This document shows positions 25,470 through 33,842 of a stretch of 64,000 bases of DNA, one piece after another. Below the pieces are notes generated by a model that saw only the letters and a program-made list of their open reading frames with translations, did not search any database and was not told the origin of the DNA. The stretch comes from Mucilaginibacter dorajii (GTDB lineage Bacteria > Bacteroidota > Bacteroidia > Sphingobacteriales > Sphingobacteriaceae), in contig NZ_JANTYS010000006.1 of the NCBI RefSeq assembly GCF_024808255.1, forward strand, positions 62,001 through 126,000, read 5' to 3'. How positions within the stretch are numbered: position 1 is the stretch's first letter; each line of letters opens with the position of its first letter. Position numbers and translations under genes: made by a program.

Positions 25470-25497
25470 TTTGTGTAAATTGTAATTTCTATCTTTA
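25470..25497 (+). promoter_or_regulatory. Candidate promoter for fic, nearly leaderless
   Basis: TTTG at 25470-25473 and TATCTTTA at 25490-25497 resemble the -33 and -7 boxes, with a 16-base spacer that is short of the usual 19. The ATG at 25502 would coincide roughly with the transcription start. Confidence 0.35.
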
Positions 25498-25501
25498 AAA
25501 A

Positions 25502-26884
25502 ATGAACCTGAAACTCGAAATCGAATTTAGCAAGGCCCCGATATTGCAGGAAGTTGACGCGCTGAAAAAGCAGATTGACGATGTGCGCCCGTTATCTCCA
25601 GAGATTGAAGGTAGGGTGATGCAAAAGTTGCGATTAGATTGGAATTATAATTCTAATGCTATTGAGGGTAATAAACTGAGTTATGGCGAAACTACTGCTT
25701 TATTGATGCATGGTATTACGGCTAAAGGTAAACCTCTCAAGGATCATTTGGATTTAAAAGGTCATAACGAGGCGATAGGATATTTGGATCGAATCATTAA
25801 GGATGGCAGGCCGTTAACCGAAACGGATATCCGAGGGCTACATGAGGTAATCTTAATAGAATCTTATGATGTTAAGGCGCAAACAAGTGATGGTCTGCCG
25901 ACCACGAAAACAATACAAATAGGAAAATATAAATCTTCTGATAATCACGTGGAGACGATCACTGGAGAGATCCACTATTACACACCATTTCAAGAAATTC
26001 CAGCGAAGATGGGGGAGTTGATGGATTGGTATTATTCGATGAATCAAAATACAACAATCCATCCGGTTGTTACCGCTGCACTTCTTCATTTTAAATTTGT
26101 TGCCATACATCCATTTGACGACGGAAACGGTAGGTTGGCGAGAATATTAATGAATTTGGTTTTAATGCAAAATGGCTTTCCTCCGGTTGTCGTAAAAAAA
26201 GATGACAAACAGAATTATTACGCGCTATTAAGTCAAGCCGACACAGGCGAGTACTTGCCTTTTGTTAACTACATAGGTGAACTGTTAAATAATTCTCTAA
26301 ATATATATATCAAAGCTATAAACGGTGGTGATATTGACGAGGTTGAGGATATTGATAAAGAAATAGCATTGCTTCAAATGCAATTTAGCGGAGGAATAAT
26401 TGCAAAGGAAAAAAAGACAATTGAGTCTGTCAAAAATGTTTTTTTTGAATCGATTCTACCTTTGGCGATAAAATTGGATATAGCATCGAGGAGTTTTCAG
26501 GAATACTTTTTTTTAAACCAAAATTGGTTAAGATTTAATTTTTCTGAAAATAGAGCGGTTAAAAGTGAAATTGAATATATAGGTTCGGAATACCAAGATA
26601 AATACGTAAAAATTCTATCTGAAGTAATAAAAGAACTTGACATTATCAAAATAGAATTAGGGTATCGAGAGTACAGGAATCCCGAAAATAATTTTAATCT
26701 CACTATAACTATTGCTGTTGTTTTCGAGCGATTTTATTATAAAATATTCCTTAACAATGAATTATTGACTTCTAAATTATATCATGAAAAGATTTCAATA
26801 GAAGATCAAAATAAGATCATTAGGAGCTTTGTTCTTGACTTAAAATATCAATTTGCTGAAAATCAAAAAAGCCCGAAGTCATAA
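25502..26884 (+). CDS. Fic family protein with N-terminal inhibitory motif
   Basis: A 460-residue Fic protein, a family that transfers AMP or similar groups from nucleotides to target hydroxyls. The Fic core motif HPFDDGNGR begins at about residue 203, with the preceding helix PVVTAALLHFKFVAI. Near the N-terminus SNAIEG (about residues 51-56) matches the (S/T)xxxE(G/N) inhibitory helix, so autoinhibition through Glu55 is expected. A Fic_N-like segment lies between. Residues from about 285 to the end are unfamiliar and AT-rich in codon choice. The gene is convergent with dnaJ and its last codons overlap the dnaJ terminator. Confidence 0.85.
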   Translation: MNLKLEIEFSKAPILQEVDALKKQIDDVRPLSPEIEGRVMQKLRLDWNYNSNAIEGNKLSYGETTALLMHGITAKGKPLKDHLDLKGHNEAIGYLDRIIKDGRPLTETDIRGLHEVILIESYDVKAQTSDGLPTTKTIQIGKYKSSDNHVETITGEIHYYTPFQEIPAKMGELMDWYYSMNQNTTIHPVVTAALLHFKFVAIHPFDDGNGRLARILMNLVLMQNGFPPVVVKKDDKQNYYALLSQADTGEYLPFVNYIGELLNNSLNIYIKAINGGDIDEVEDIDKEIALLQMQFSGGIIAKEKKTIESVKNVFFESILPLAIKLDIASRSFQEYFFLNQNWLRFNFSENRAVKSEIEYIGSEYQDKYVKILSEVIKELDIIKIELGYREYRNPENNFNLTITIAVVFERFYYKIFLNNELLTSKLYHEKISIEDQNKIIRSFVLDLKYQFAENQKSPKS

Positions 26885-26897
26885 CAACTCCGGGCTT
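26865..26897 (-). terminator. Intrinsic terminator of dnaJ, overlapping the fic 3' end
   Basis: Arms AAGCCCGAAGT (26869-26879) and ACTCCGGGCTT (26887-26897) pair with one mismatch around a 7-base loop. On the minus strand the stem is followed by a run of six T, which suits termination of dnaJ transcripts. The fic stop codon lies within the loop region. Confidence 0.75.
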
Positions 26898-26943
26898 CTA
26901 AATCTTTCGGACTTTCCGTCTTTACTGACTTCCCGACTAAAAT

Positions 26944-28113
26944 TTACTCAAAATATTCCTTCATCCTGTCAAAAAAGCTTTTCTCGTTTTTGCCGGGATT
27001 GGGTTTAAAGTTAGGTGACGATTGTAGTTTCTCCAGGATATCGCGCTCTTCTTTGCTGATCGCTTTTGGCGTCCAGATGTTGATGTGTACTAGTTGGTCG
27101 CCGCGGTGGTAGGAGTTAACCTCCGGTACGCCTTTACCTTTCAGTCGCAGAATTTTGCCGCCCTGGGTTCCGGGGTCAATTTTTATTTTGGCTTTGCCAT
27201 CAATGGTAGGCACTTCCACAGTGGTACCTAAAGTGGCATCCACAAAGTTTACATGCAGATCGTAGATCACATTGTTACCATCGCGTTTTAAAGTTTCGTG
27301 AGGTACTTCTTCAATCAATATGATCAAATCGCCGGGAACACCGCCACGTGGGGCCGCGTTACCTTTGCCGCTCATGCTTAACTGCATGCCTTCGCTTACG
27401 CCGGCCGGTACGTTAATAGTGATCAGCTCTTCGCCGCGCACCACGCCATCACCATGACAAACATTACATTTTGACAGTATGGTTGAACCTTCGCCGTTAC
27501 AGGTAGGGCAGGTGCTGGTAGTTTGCATCTGACCCAAAATGGTATTGGTTACCCTGCGCACAGCGCCAGAGCCGCCACAGGTTTTACAGGTTTGGAAAGA
27601 TGCTTTATCTTTTGCGCCAGAACCGTCGCAGGTTTTGCAAACAATCTGTTTATTTACTTTTATTTTCTTTTCGGCACCGTTGGCAATTTCCTCAAGGGTT
27701 AAACGTACTTTAATACGCAGGTTGCTGCCGCGGGCTACACGCCTGCCGCCTGCACCACCGCCCTGGCGACCACCGCCGCCAAAGAAACCTTCAAACGGAC
27801 TACCGCCGCCAAAAATATCACCAAACTGACTAAATATGTCGTTCATATCCATACCGCCGCCGCCGTAACCACCGCCATTTGGCGATGAAGCATTAGCCGC
27901 ATGCCCAAACTGGTCATAACGCTGGCGTTTTTCCGGACTGCTTAAAACTTCATAAGCCTCAGCTGCTTCCTTAAACTTTTCTTCCGCCGCTTTGTCACCC
28001 TCGTTTTTATCGGGGTGATATTTAATAGCCATTTTACGATATGCCTTCTTTATTTCATCAGCATCTGATCCTTTTGAAACACCCAGTACATCGTAATAAT
28101 CTCTTTTAGCCAT
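26944..28113 (-). CDS. dnaJ: Molecular chaperone DnaJ (Hsp40)
   Basis: A full-length 389-residue DnaJ. The J domain at residues 4-68 contains HPD at 33-35, followed by a Gly-rich linker ([20 protein letters not shown]). Four CxxCxGxG zinc motifs follow ([32 protein letters not shown]), then the C-terminal substrate-binding domains with [19 protein letters not shown]. It stimulates DnaK ATPase and delivers substrates. It lies 184 bases downstream of grpE on the same strand; dnaK is not in the window. A terminator follows it. Confidence 0.95.
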   Translation of the reverse strand: MAKRDYYDVLGVSKGSDADEIKKAYRKMAIKYHPDKNEGDKAAEEKFKEAAEAYEVLSSPEKRQRYDQFGHAANASSPNGGGYGGGGMDMNDIFSQFGDIFGGGSPFEGFFGGGGRQGGGAGGRRVARGSNLRIKVRLTLEEIANGAEKKIKVNKQIVCKTCDGSGAKDKASFQTCKTCGGSGAVRRVTNTILGQMQTTSTCPTCNGEGSTILSKCNVCHGDGVVRGEELITINVPAGVSEGMQLSMSGKGNAAPRGGVPGDLIILIEEVPHETLKRDGNNVIYDLHVNFVDATLGTTVEVPTIDGKAKIKIDPGTQGGKILRLKGKGVPEVNSYHRGDQLVHINIWTPKAISKEERDILEKLQSSPNFKPNPGKNEKSFFDRMKEYFE

Positions 28114-28297
28114 GATTTTTTTATTTCGGATTTCGAATTTTCGATTTCGGATTTAATATTTTTAATTATGATTTTGACTTCAGGACAGTTATTCCACCGA
28201 ATTTTAATCCGAAATCCCTTTGTTTGAATGCAGTAAATGGAATGTCAGATCAGGATTAAACAAATCCGAAATTGAACATCCCAAATCCCAAATCAAA

Positions 28298-28900
28298 TTA
28301 CGCTCCTACAATTACTTTGGCAAAACGGATTACTCTGTCTTTCAGGGTGTAACCTTTCTCCATTTCGTCAATAACCTTGCCTTTAAGGTCATCGGTAGGG
28401 GCGGGTATATTTGTAATAGCTTCGTGCAGGTCGGCATCAAAAGGCGAGCCTATTGAGCCCATTTCTGCAAGGCCTTTTTGTGTTAGTATATTTTTTAATT
28501 TGTTTTGGATAAGCGTGACACCTTCTTTAACCGGGGCTACATCAACTGCTGTTTCCATGGCGCGTTGCGCGCGTTCAAAATCATCTAAAACCGGTAGTAA
28601 AGCAATGATAAGCTCTTTACCTTCGGTTTCACGGGCCTCGGCACGTTCTTTTTGGGTACGCCTACGGAAGTTATCAAATTCGGCATACAAACGCAAATAC
28701 TTATCGTTGGCCTGCGACAGCTCGTCTTTTAACTTATCCTCGGCGGTAGGGCCTGGTATTTCTTCAGTTTCAACAGTTTCTGCCTGCTGATCTTTTAACT
28801 GTTGCTCTTCGGTTAAATTCTCTGGTGTAGGCTCGCTTATATTTTCAGGAGTATCCATATTTTCTTTCTTCTTTTTCTTCAACATGTCGTTAAATTTCAT
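28298..28900 (-). CDS. grpE: Nucleotide exchange factor GrpE
   Basis: A 200-residue GrpE. The acidic coiled-coil start (PENLTEEQQLKDQQAETVET) leads into KYLRLYAEFDNFRRRTQKER, the conserved dimer helix, and LLPVLDDFERAQRAM. The C-terminal beta-domain ends GYTLKDRVIRFAKVIVGA. It exchanges ADP for ATP on DnaK. The ATG at 28900 is chosen over a TTG five codons upstream. Upstream at 28942-28956 there is a CCGACAACGTGTCAG dyad that might be a stress-control site. Confidence 0.95.
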   Translation of the reverse strand: MKFNDMLKKKKKENMDTPENISEPTPENLTEEQQLKDQQAETVETEEIPGPTAEDKLKDELSQANDKYLRLYAEFDNFRRRTQKERAEARETEGKELIIALLPVLDDFERAQRAMETAVDVAPVKEGVTLIQNKLKNILTQKGLAEMGSIGSPFDADLHEAITNIPAPTDDLKGKVIDEMEKGYTLKDRVIRFAKVIVGA

Positions 28901-28941
28901 AGCTGATAGTGCCAATCAAGTATCTTGCCACAGCCCTAAAG

Positions 28942-29010
28942 CCGACAACGTGTCAGTGGAGTAAAAACAATGCTGGCACCTATGACAGGTAATGTGCAGG
29001 ACTGACAGGT
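28942..29010. promoter_or_regulatory. Dyad and direct repeats upstream of grpE
   Basis: CCGACAACGTGTCAG at 28942-28956 is an imperfect dyad. Further upstream TGACAGGT occurs at 28983-28990 and 29003-29010, exactly 20 bases apart. The TGACA core recurs in both. Minus-strand GTGGCAAGATACTTGATT (28914-28931) has a GG-N10-GA spacing that resembles, but does not match, a sigma-54 site. A role in heat-shock control is a guess. Confidence 0.3.
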
Positions 29011-29044
29011 GTACGATGTGCAGGTGTGCAGATTTCAGATGTGC

Positions 29045-29205
29045 AGATTGATTTGAAAATTTGAGGATTTGAAGATTTGAAAATGAATTTATCTGAACCG
29101 GGATTAAGCTGATTTTAAGATTAACAGGATTTTGATTTGCAAGTTATTTAACTCATGCAAATCAAAATCCAAAAAATCTGACCAATCTGCTTAATCCCGG
29201 TTCAG
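29045..29205. repeat. Dispersed hairpin repeat with CTGAACCGGGATTAAGC ends, copy 1
   Basis: The arms CTGAACCGGGATTAAGC (29093-29109) and GCTTAATCCCGGTTCAG (29189-29205) are perfect inverted repeats of 17 bases. The left shoulder has reiterated GATTTGAAAATTTG words from about 29050. A second, more diverged copy lies at 57863-57951, again beside TCAAATCTTCAAATC words. Confidence 0.75.
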
Positions 29206-29229
29206 GCAAAATCGGTGAAATCCAAAAAG

Positions 29230-29910
29230 CTATATCACCACATCTTCCAAAACCTTACCATTTTCGCACTTGATAATGCGCGATGGGAAAGTGCGGATGA
29301 TATGATAATCGTGAGTGGCAATCAATACGGCAGTACCCATCTGGCTGATCTGTTTTAGCAGCAGCACAATTTCTTCAGATGTTTCGGGATCAAGGTTACC
29401 CGTTGGCTCATCGGCCAGTATAATTTCGGGATCGTTAAGCAGCGCGCGGGCAATTACCACACGTTGCTGCTCGCCGCCTGATAGTTCATGGGGCATCTTT
29501 TTTAATTTAGAGCGCAGGCCAACTTTTTCCAATACATCAAGTGCACGGTCGTTAATCAGTTTTTTATCGGTCCAGCCGGTGGCACGCATTACAAAAATGA
29601 GGTTTTGCTCAATGCTGCGGTCGGTTAATAATTGAAAATCCTGGAAAACAATACCCAGCTTGCGGCGCAGGTAAGGTACATCGCGGGTTGGCAGTTTGCT
29701 TAGCTCATAACCGCAGGCATGACCTGTACCGGCTTTAATACCCAAATCGCCATATATAACTTTTAGCAAACTGCTTTTACCAGATCCTGTTTGGCCAATA
29801 AGCCATACAAAATCGCCTTTATCAACATGTAGGTTCACGTTTGACAATACTAAGTGTGCCTGCTGAAAAATATCAACACCGTTTAGCTTTATAATAGAGT
29901 TCCCAATCAT
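29230..29910 (-). CDS. ftsE: Cell division ABC ATPase FtsE-like
   Basis: A 226-residue ABC ATPase. It opens IIKLNGVDIFQQAHLVLSNV and has Walker A IGQTGSGKSSLLK, Q-loop FQDFQLL, signature LSGGEQQRVVIARALLNDPE and Walker B IILADEPTGNLDP with H-loop ATHDYH, the FtsE/LolD group. In Bacteroidota this form is normally FtsE, which works with FtsX to activate septal peptidoglycan hydrolases. No ftsX gene lies next to it, so assignment to cell division is from sequence type only. It follows the small gene at 29916-30119 by 5 bases. Confidence 0.75.
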   Translation of the reverse strand: MIGNSIIKLNGVDIFQQAHLVLSNVNLHVDKGDFVWLIGQTGSGKSSLLKVIYGDLGIKAGTGHACGYELSKLPTRDVPYLRRKLGIVFQDFQLLTDRSIEQNLIFVMRATGWTDKKLINDRALDVLEKVGLRSKLKKMPHELSGGEQQRVVIARALLNDPEIILADEPTGNLDPETSEEIVLLLKQISQMGTAVLIATHDYHIIRTFPSRIIKCENGKVLEDVVI

Positions 29911-29915
29911 CTTTT

Positions 29916-30119
29916 TTATAGCTCTAATTTTAAGATCTGGCCAAAAGGCAGGTCTTTAATAATATTCATAATATACTCGGCCTTATCAGCCAGCCCAACT
30001 TTATCTAACGATTTATCGGGCCTATCTACCCTAAAATAAGCCAGCAGCGTAAACTTGTCATCCCGCAGCTGTACATAATCGGGTATTTTGGCAACGCCTT
30101 TAACTTTTATAATATACAT
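29916..30119 (-). CDS. Conserved 67-residue hypothetical protein
   Basis: A small protein, MYIIKVKGVAKIPDYVQLRD at its start, with a beta-rich N-terminal half and an amphipathic helix (LADKAEYIMNIIKDLPFGQI). It is 5 bases upstream of ftsE on the same strand and has a real-looking amino-acid composition. I recognise the type from related Sphingobacteriaceae but not a function; any aldolase label it may carry in databases is not supported by motifs seen here. Confidence 0.6.
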   Translation of the reverse strand: MYIIKVKGVAKIPDYVQLRDDKFTLLAYFRVDRPDKSLDKVGLADKAEYIMNIIKDLPFGQILKLEL

Positions 30120-30123
30120 TGTT

Positions 30124-30208
30124 TTGGGTCATTAGGTCATTGAGTCATTAGGTCATTGGCAAATTAAACTATTCAATGACTTAATGACCAAATGACTCAA
30201 TGACCATC
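30124..30208. repeat. Reiterated GTCATTAG/CAATGAC words forming a hairpin
   Basis: GGTCATTAGGTCATTGAGTC on the left is answered by GACTTAATGACCAAATGACT on the right, giving a word-built inverted repeat between the 67-residue gene and the acyl-CoA reductase gene. Confidence 0.7.
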
Positions 30209-30228
30209 TCCCCAAAGGTATTGTTATT

Positions 30229-31254
30229 TTAAAGATTTGCCAAGAATTCCATTGTATCAATCCCATCGGCATAGTCCCATAACGCGGGTTGCTGGCTTTG
30301 GCCAAATGGTACTACCTGGTTGCTTACATTGATGGGGGCGGTGGTTACAATACACTGTATGTTTTCGCTTTGCTCCTGTAAGGTTTTTTGTGCCGATGCC
30401 TGGTCGTCATAATAACTAAAATAAACTACCGATAGGGGCGATGCCATTCTGTCGTCCTCCGTTAGCATTAAAAAGCCGTTATCCAGGTGTTTTACACTGT
30501 TTACCAGGTAAATGGATTTGTTGTAATCGTAATTGTTGTTGTATTTATGGTGATGAATAATGCCTTTGTAATGCTCTATCGACTCAAAAAAGAAATTGAA
30601 AACATAATCCTTAGGTACCAACAGTTTACTTACGTTGCGGCAACCCAGGCCGTAATAATCAAAAATATCATGACCAAGTGCTGATAGTTCTTCAGCGGTT
30701 TCATTGCCGGTAAGCAGGGCCACGCTATTGCGGTTTTTGCGGATAATGTTGGGCACTTTGCCAAAATAATAATCAAAATAGCGCGAGCTGTTGTTGCTGC
30801 CGGTGGCAATAATGGCATCAAAATTTACCAGGCGTTCTACAAAGCTGAATTTATCGGCAAAGTTGCTATCAATGACAACCAATTTTTGCAAAACAGCTTT
30901 AACCAAACGGGCATCTTGTGATGATGCTTTAATCAGGGCCTGGTTGCCCGATGCCAATACACAAAGTACATCATGAAAGCCAACCAGGGGGATATTGCCC
31001 GCTAATATCAATCCTACTTTTTTATCGCCGGCTTGCTCATTTAGGTTGTATTTGGCAAACCAGGTTTGCAAATCGACCTCGTTAAGCATTTTACCAATGG
31101 CAGTAACCGCTTGTAAAACGCTTTCGGACGTAAACCAAGCATTATGGTGACGTTCATCATCAATGATGGCCATCAGTTGTGTATCTGGTTCGGTAAGTTG
31201 CCTGCCTAAGCTTGAAAATGAATTTATTGTACTTTTTATATTAATTTTTGACAT
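30229..31254 (-). CDS. LuxC-like acyl-CoA reductase
   Basis: A 341-residue member of the LuxC/acyl-CoA reductase family, related to aldehyde dehydrogenases and able to reduce acyl thioesters to aldehydes with NADPH. Visible are ILAGNIPLVGFHDVLCVLAS, the nucleotide-binding KASSQDARLV, AIIATGSNNSSRYFDYYFG, and the active-site Cys in YYGLGCRNVSKLLVP. It is head-to-head with a dicluster ferredoxin gene, 101 bases apart, with outward-facing -7 boxes for both. No lux genes are near, so a role in bioluminescence is not suggested. Confidence 0.8.
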   Translation of the reverse strand: MSKINIKSTINSFSSLGRQLTEPDTQLMAIIDDERHHNAWFTSESVLQAVTAIGKMLNEVDLQTWFAKYNLNEQAGDKKVGLILAGNIPLVGFHDVLCVLASGNQALIKASSQDARLVKAVLQKLVVIDSNFADKFSFVERLVNFDAIIATGSNNSSRYFDYYFGKVPNIIRKNRNSVALLTGNETAEELSALGHDIFDYYGLGCRNVSKLLVPKDYVFNFFFESIEHYKGIIHHHKYNNNYDYNKSIYLVNSVKHLDNGFLMLTEDDRMASPLSVVYFSYYDDQASAQKTLQEQSENIQCIVTTAPINVSNQVVPFGQSQQPALWDYADGIDTMEFLANL

Positions 31255-31294
31255 ATATATGGTAAGGGGTTAAACCCTTAAACTGTTTTTTTGT

Positions 31295-31329
31295 TATATT
31301 TGTGCGCTTGTAAATTACGGGCAAAGTTA
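31295..31329. promoter_or_regulatory. Divergent -7 boxes for the acyl-CoA reductase and ferredoxin genes
   Basis: TATATTTG at 31295-31302 (plus strand) would serve the ferredoxin gene with a leader of about 50 bases. TAACTTTG on the minus strand at 31322-31329 would serve the reductase gene. Neither has a clear -33 TTTG at the standard distance. AAGGGGTTAAACCCTT at 31264-31279 is a small hairpin in the reductase leader. Confidence 0.4.
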
Positions 31330-31355
31330 ATTGAGATTATTATATATTTAGAAAT

Positions 31356-31709
31356 ATGGCGATTAAAATCACCGATGAATGCATAAACTGCGGAGCCTGC
31401 GAACCGGAATGCCCCAATAATGCAATTTATGATGCAGGTGCGGCATGGCGTTTTAGCGATGGCACCGGCCTGAAAGGAGTTATTGACTTTGGCGATGGTA
31501 ATACTTTAAATGCCGAAGAAACCCAGGCTGCTTTATCTGACGAGATATATTATATAGTACCAGATAAGTGTACCGAGTGTGTTGGTTTTCATGACGAACC
31601 ACAGTGTGCTGCCGTTTGCCCGGTTGATTGCTGTGTGGATGATGAAGACATTCGTGAAACACAAGAAGAACTGTTAGCCAAAAAAGATTGGCTGCACATG
31701 AACGAATAG
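31356..31709 (+). CDS. 4Fe-4S dicluster ferredoxin
   Basis: A 117-residue ferredoxin with two cysteine sets: CINCGACEPECP near residues 9-20 and CTECVGFHDEPQCAAVCP around residue 70-90, typical of the 8Fe-8S (YfhL/alvinellid-like) type with a longer second loop. It carries low-potential electrons to an unknown partner. It is head-to-head with the acyl-CoA reductase gene, a link that may be functional. A strong intrinsic terminator follows at 31729-31759. Confidence 0.92.
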   Translation: MAIKITDECINCGACEPECPNNAIYDAGAAWRFSDGTGLKGVIDFGDGNTLNAEETQAALSDEIYYIVPDKCTECVGFHDEPQCAAVCPVDCCVDDEDIRETQEELLAKKDWLHMNE

Positions 31710-31728
31710 TTATTGCTAAAAATACTTG

Positions 31729-31759
31729 AAAAGGGATTGGCTTGCTGATCCCTTTTTTT
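31729..31759 (+). terminator. Intrinsic terminator of the ferredoxin gene
   Basis: Arms AAAAGGGAT (31729-31737) and ATCCCTTTT (31748-31756) pair perfectly around a 10-base loop, and the stem runs into further T residues to 31759. The stop codon lies some 20 bases upstream. Confidence 0.85.
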
Positions 31760-31897
31760 GTGGTTTATTTTAAATAATTTAATAAGCCTTTAATATTTTA
31801 ATACATTAGCAATAAAAACGCTTCGCAAGTCGCCTAAATTGCTAAATCGTTATTAAGCCAATGCTGCCGGTTGTAACTATTTTATTGTTTTAGCCGT

Positions 31898-31928
31898 ATT
31901 GTTATTACCTTTTACACATCTATCTTTA
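31898..31928 (+). promoter_or_regulatory. Promoter almost touching the NlpC/P60 start codon
   Basis: ATTG at 31898-31901 and TATCTTTA at 31921-31928 are separated by exactly 19 bases, as in Bacteroidota promoters. The ATG at 31931 would be at or very near the first transcribed base, so the mRNA may be leaderless. Confidence 0.5.
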
Positions 31929-31930
31929 CT

Positions 31931-32692
31931 ATGGAATACGGTATTTGTAACCTTGCAGTTATCCCGCTTCGCGCCGAACCTGATGACAGGAGCGAACAGG
32001 TATCGCAGGTACTTTTTGGAGAAACTTTTGAGATTTTAGAATGGACGGAGCGTTGGGTAAAGATAACCGCGGATGTCGATAATTACACCGGCTGGATAGG
32101 CCGGCTGCAATTTGTGATGCTTGGTCATGTTGCACGTAACACCATAAAGCAGCAGCAGCCACACTTAACCTACCGCGCAGTTACCCAGGCCTGGAAAATT
32201 ATTGATAATTCTGTACTTTATCTGCCTGCGGGTAGCTCACTTACTTTTTTAGAAGGTACTACCTGTAGAATTGGTAACGAAAAATTTGAGATCATTGGCG
32301 AAATAGGCGAAAAGGAAGATGTTGCAACCACCGCAAAATCATTTTTGAACGCCCCTTATTTGTGGGGTGGGCGTACGCATTTTGGTATTGATTGTTCAGG
32401 TTTTACCCAGGTAGTTTTTAATTTAAATAAAGTAAAAATTAAGCGCGATGCCAGTCAGCAGGCTTTAGAAGGTAAGCCTGTTAATAATTTAAAGGATGGC
32501 CGTTTAGGCGATCTGGCTTTTTTCAACAACGATGCCGGTAAAGTTATTCATGTTGGCATATTGCTTAATAACGAGCATATCATCCATGCATCGGGCAAGG
32601 TTAAAATTGATGTGATTGATCATGAAGGTATTTACTCGGCTGAGCAAAAAAGGCATACGCATAAGCTGCATAGCATCAGACGGTTTTTTTAG
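31931..32692 (+). CDS. NlpC/P60 family C40 endopeptidase with SH3-like N-terminus
   Basis: A 253-residue peptidoglycan endopeptidase. The N-terminal 120 residues form bacterial SH3-like strands (MEYGICNLAVIPLRAEPDDR, FEILEWTERWVKITAD). The catalytic part has the Cys in GIDCSGFTQVVF, His in HVGILL and a third polar/His site in HIIHASGKV. It resembles YkfC-type gamma-D-glutamyl-diamino acid peptidases that trim cell-wall peptides, often cytoplasmic; consistent with this, no signal peptide is seen. It is monocistronic, with a promoter at 31898-31928. Confidence 0.88.
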   Translation: MEYGICNLAVIPLRAEPDDRSEQVSQVLFGETFEILEWTERWVKITADVDNYTGWIGRLQFVMLGHVARNTIKQQQPHLTYRAVTQAWKIIDNSVLYLPAGSSLTFLEGTTCRIGNEKFEIIGEIGEKEDVATTAKSFLNAPYLWGGRTHFGIDCSGFTQVVFNLNKVKIKRDASQQALEGKPVNNLKDGRLGDLAFFNNDAGKVIHVGILLNNEHIIHASGKVKIDVIDHEGIYSAEQKRHTHKLHSIRRFF

Positions 32693-32771
32693 ATAGTACC
32701 TTTTTTAGTACCAAGTAGTTAGTATCAAGTATCAAGACCAGAGAAGGGTTTGGTCGAAAGTCTGAAAAACG

Positions 32772-32914
32772 ATGTCATTTCGAACGAACCAAGGGCGGGA
32801 TTGCGTGCCGGAGGTGAGGAGAAATCTTGTAAAAGCGGACATTCGACTATGCAAGGTGTCGAAGATTTCTCCTCGCCTTCCACGGTGCCCCACGCTCGCT
32901 CGTCGAAATGACAT
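32772..32914. repeat. Palindromic repeat with ATGTCATTTCGAACGAA ends
   Basis: Left end ATGTCATTTCGAACGAACC and right end CGCTCGTCGAAATGACAT are inverted repeats, with a second inner pair GAGGAGAAATCTTG and AGATTTCTCCTC. It is of the same general design as the ATGTCATTGCGAGG family but with different sequence. Open frames crossing it are artefacts. Confidence 0.75.
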
Positions 32915-32939
32915 GCTGGGTGATTATGCGTGGCCTTTT

Positions 32940-33842
32940 TTAAAACCCAATCCCCCAAACTATCACATTTTTATCATCGCTTACAGATAGCAGATGATCG
33001 CCATTCCAGGCCAGTTTGTTGATGGATAATGGATGGCAAGGATATCCTTTTTCGCGGCTGATGATCTTGTATAGTTTAAAATCATCTGCTCCCCATATTT
33101 TAATGCTTTTGTCCATACTGGCAGTTGCAAAGTAAGGCCGGGTGGGATGGAAGAGGATATGATTCACTGCGAACAGATGTGCCGCGATATTTTGTATAGG
33201 CTGATAGGTAGCCGCATCCCAGATCTTCACCTGCGCGTCACGCCCACCCGAAACCAGGTAAGCACCATCGGGGCTGTAAGCCAATGCGAAAACCGACATG
33301 GTATGCCCGTGCAGCGATTTGATAAGCGTGTAATCTTCCAGGTCATAAATTCGGATGGAATTATCCCGGCAACCAAAAGCAACCTGTTTTTCATTCGGCG
33401 AAATAGCGATGCCGCGGATGGTATCGGCAGATACTTTAATGGTATGTACAAGCTCCAGGGTATCCATGTTCCAAACCGATACTGTACCATCTTCTGAAGC
33501 AATGAGCAATTCCTTTTTATGGTTTACCGATTTGATCTCGAAAATAGGCTTAACATGGTGGTTAAGTGATTTGCTTAATTTTTGAGCGATGAAATCAAAC
33601 ACCAGCACCTGTCCGCTGCGCAAACCAGTAAATAACAATGGGTATCCAACAGGACCATGAATGGCATAAATAGAAGCCTTTACCGGGAACATTACCTTAA
33701 TGAATGTGTTGGTGTTCAGGTTCCACTCTACCAGGCCTTTATCGTTGCCTCCCGTGAACAATATTCCCGGCTTTTGCGAAAGTTCCAAAGTGAAAATGGG
33801 GTTGCCGTGCCCGTTAAGTTCAGCTATTTTTTCTGCAGTCAT
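32940..33842 (-). CDS. WD40 repeat protein
   Basis: A 300-residue protein made of seven WD40-like blades. GH-WD spacing is visible in HGNPIFTLELSQKPGILFTG, SEDGTVSVWNMDTLELVHTI, CRDNSIRIYDLEDYTLIKSL, HTMSVFALAYSPDGAYLVSG, GRDAQVKIWDAATYQPIQNI and SMDKSIKIWGADDFKLYKII. It should form a single beta-propeller that serves as a protein interaction platform. There is no signal peptide, so it is probably cytoplasmic. No partner can be deduced; the neighbours are unrelated. Confidence 0.88.
   Translation of the reverse strand: MTAEKIAELNGHGNPIFTLELSQKPGILFTGGNDKGLVEWNLNTNTFIKVMFPVKASIYAIHGPVGYPLLFTGLRSGQVLVFDFIAQKLSKSLNHHVKPIFEIKSVNHKKELLIASEDGTVSVWNMDTLELVHTIKVSADTIRGIAISPNEKQVAFGCRDNSIRIYDLEDYTLIKSLHGHTMSVFALAYSPDGAYLVSGGRDAQVKIWDAATYQPIQNIAAHLFAVNHILFHPTRPYFATASMDKSIKIWGADDFKLYKIISREKGYPCHPLSINKLAWNGDHLLSVSDDKNVIVWGIGF

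Larger units (their letters stand above)
24994..25501. other. Repeat-rich spacer between the P1 peptidase and fic genes
   Basis: The 508 bases contain the second AGGAGGCACCTACGGAGCC repeat (25070-25219) and a perfect 23-base inverted repeat (25314-25382), both listed separately. A promoter for fic lies at the right end. No gene is seen. Confidence 0.6.
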
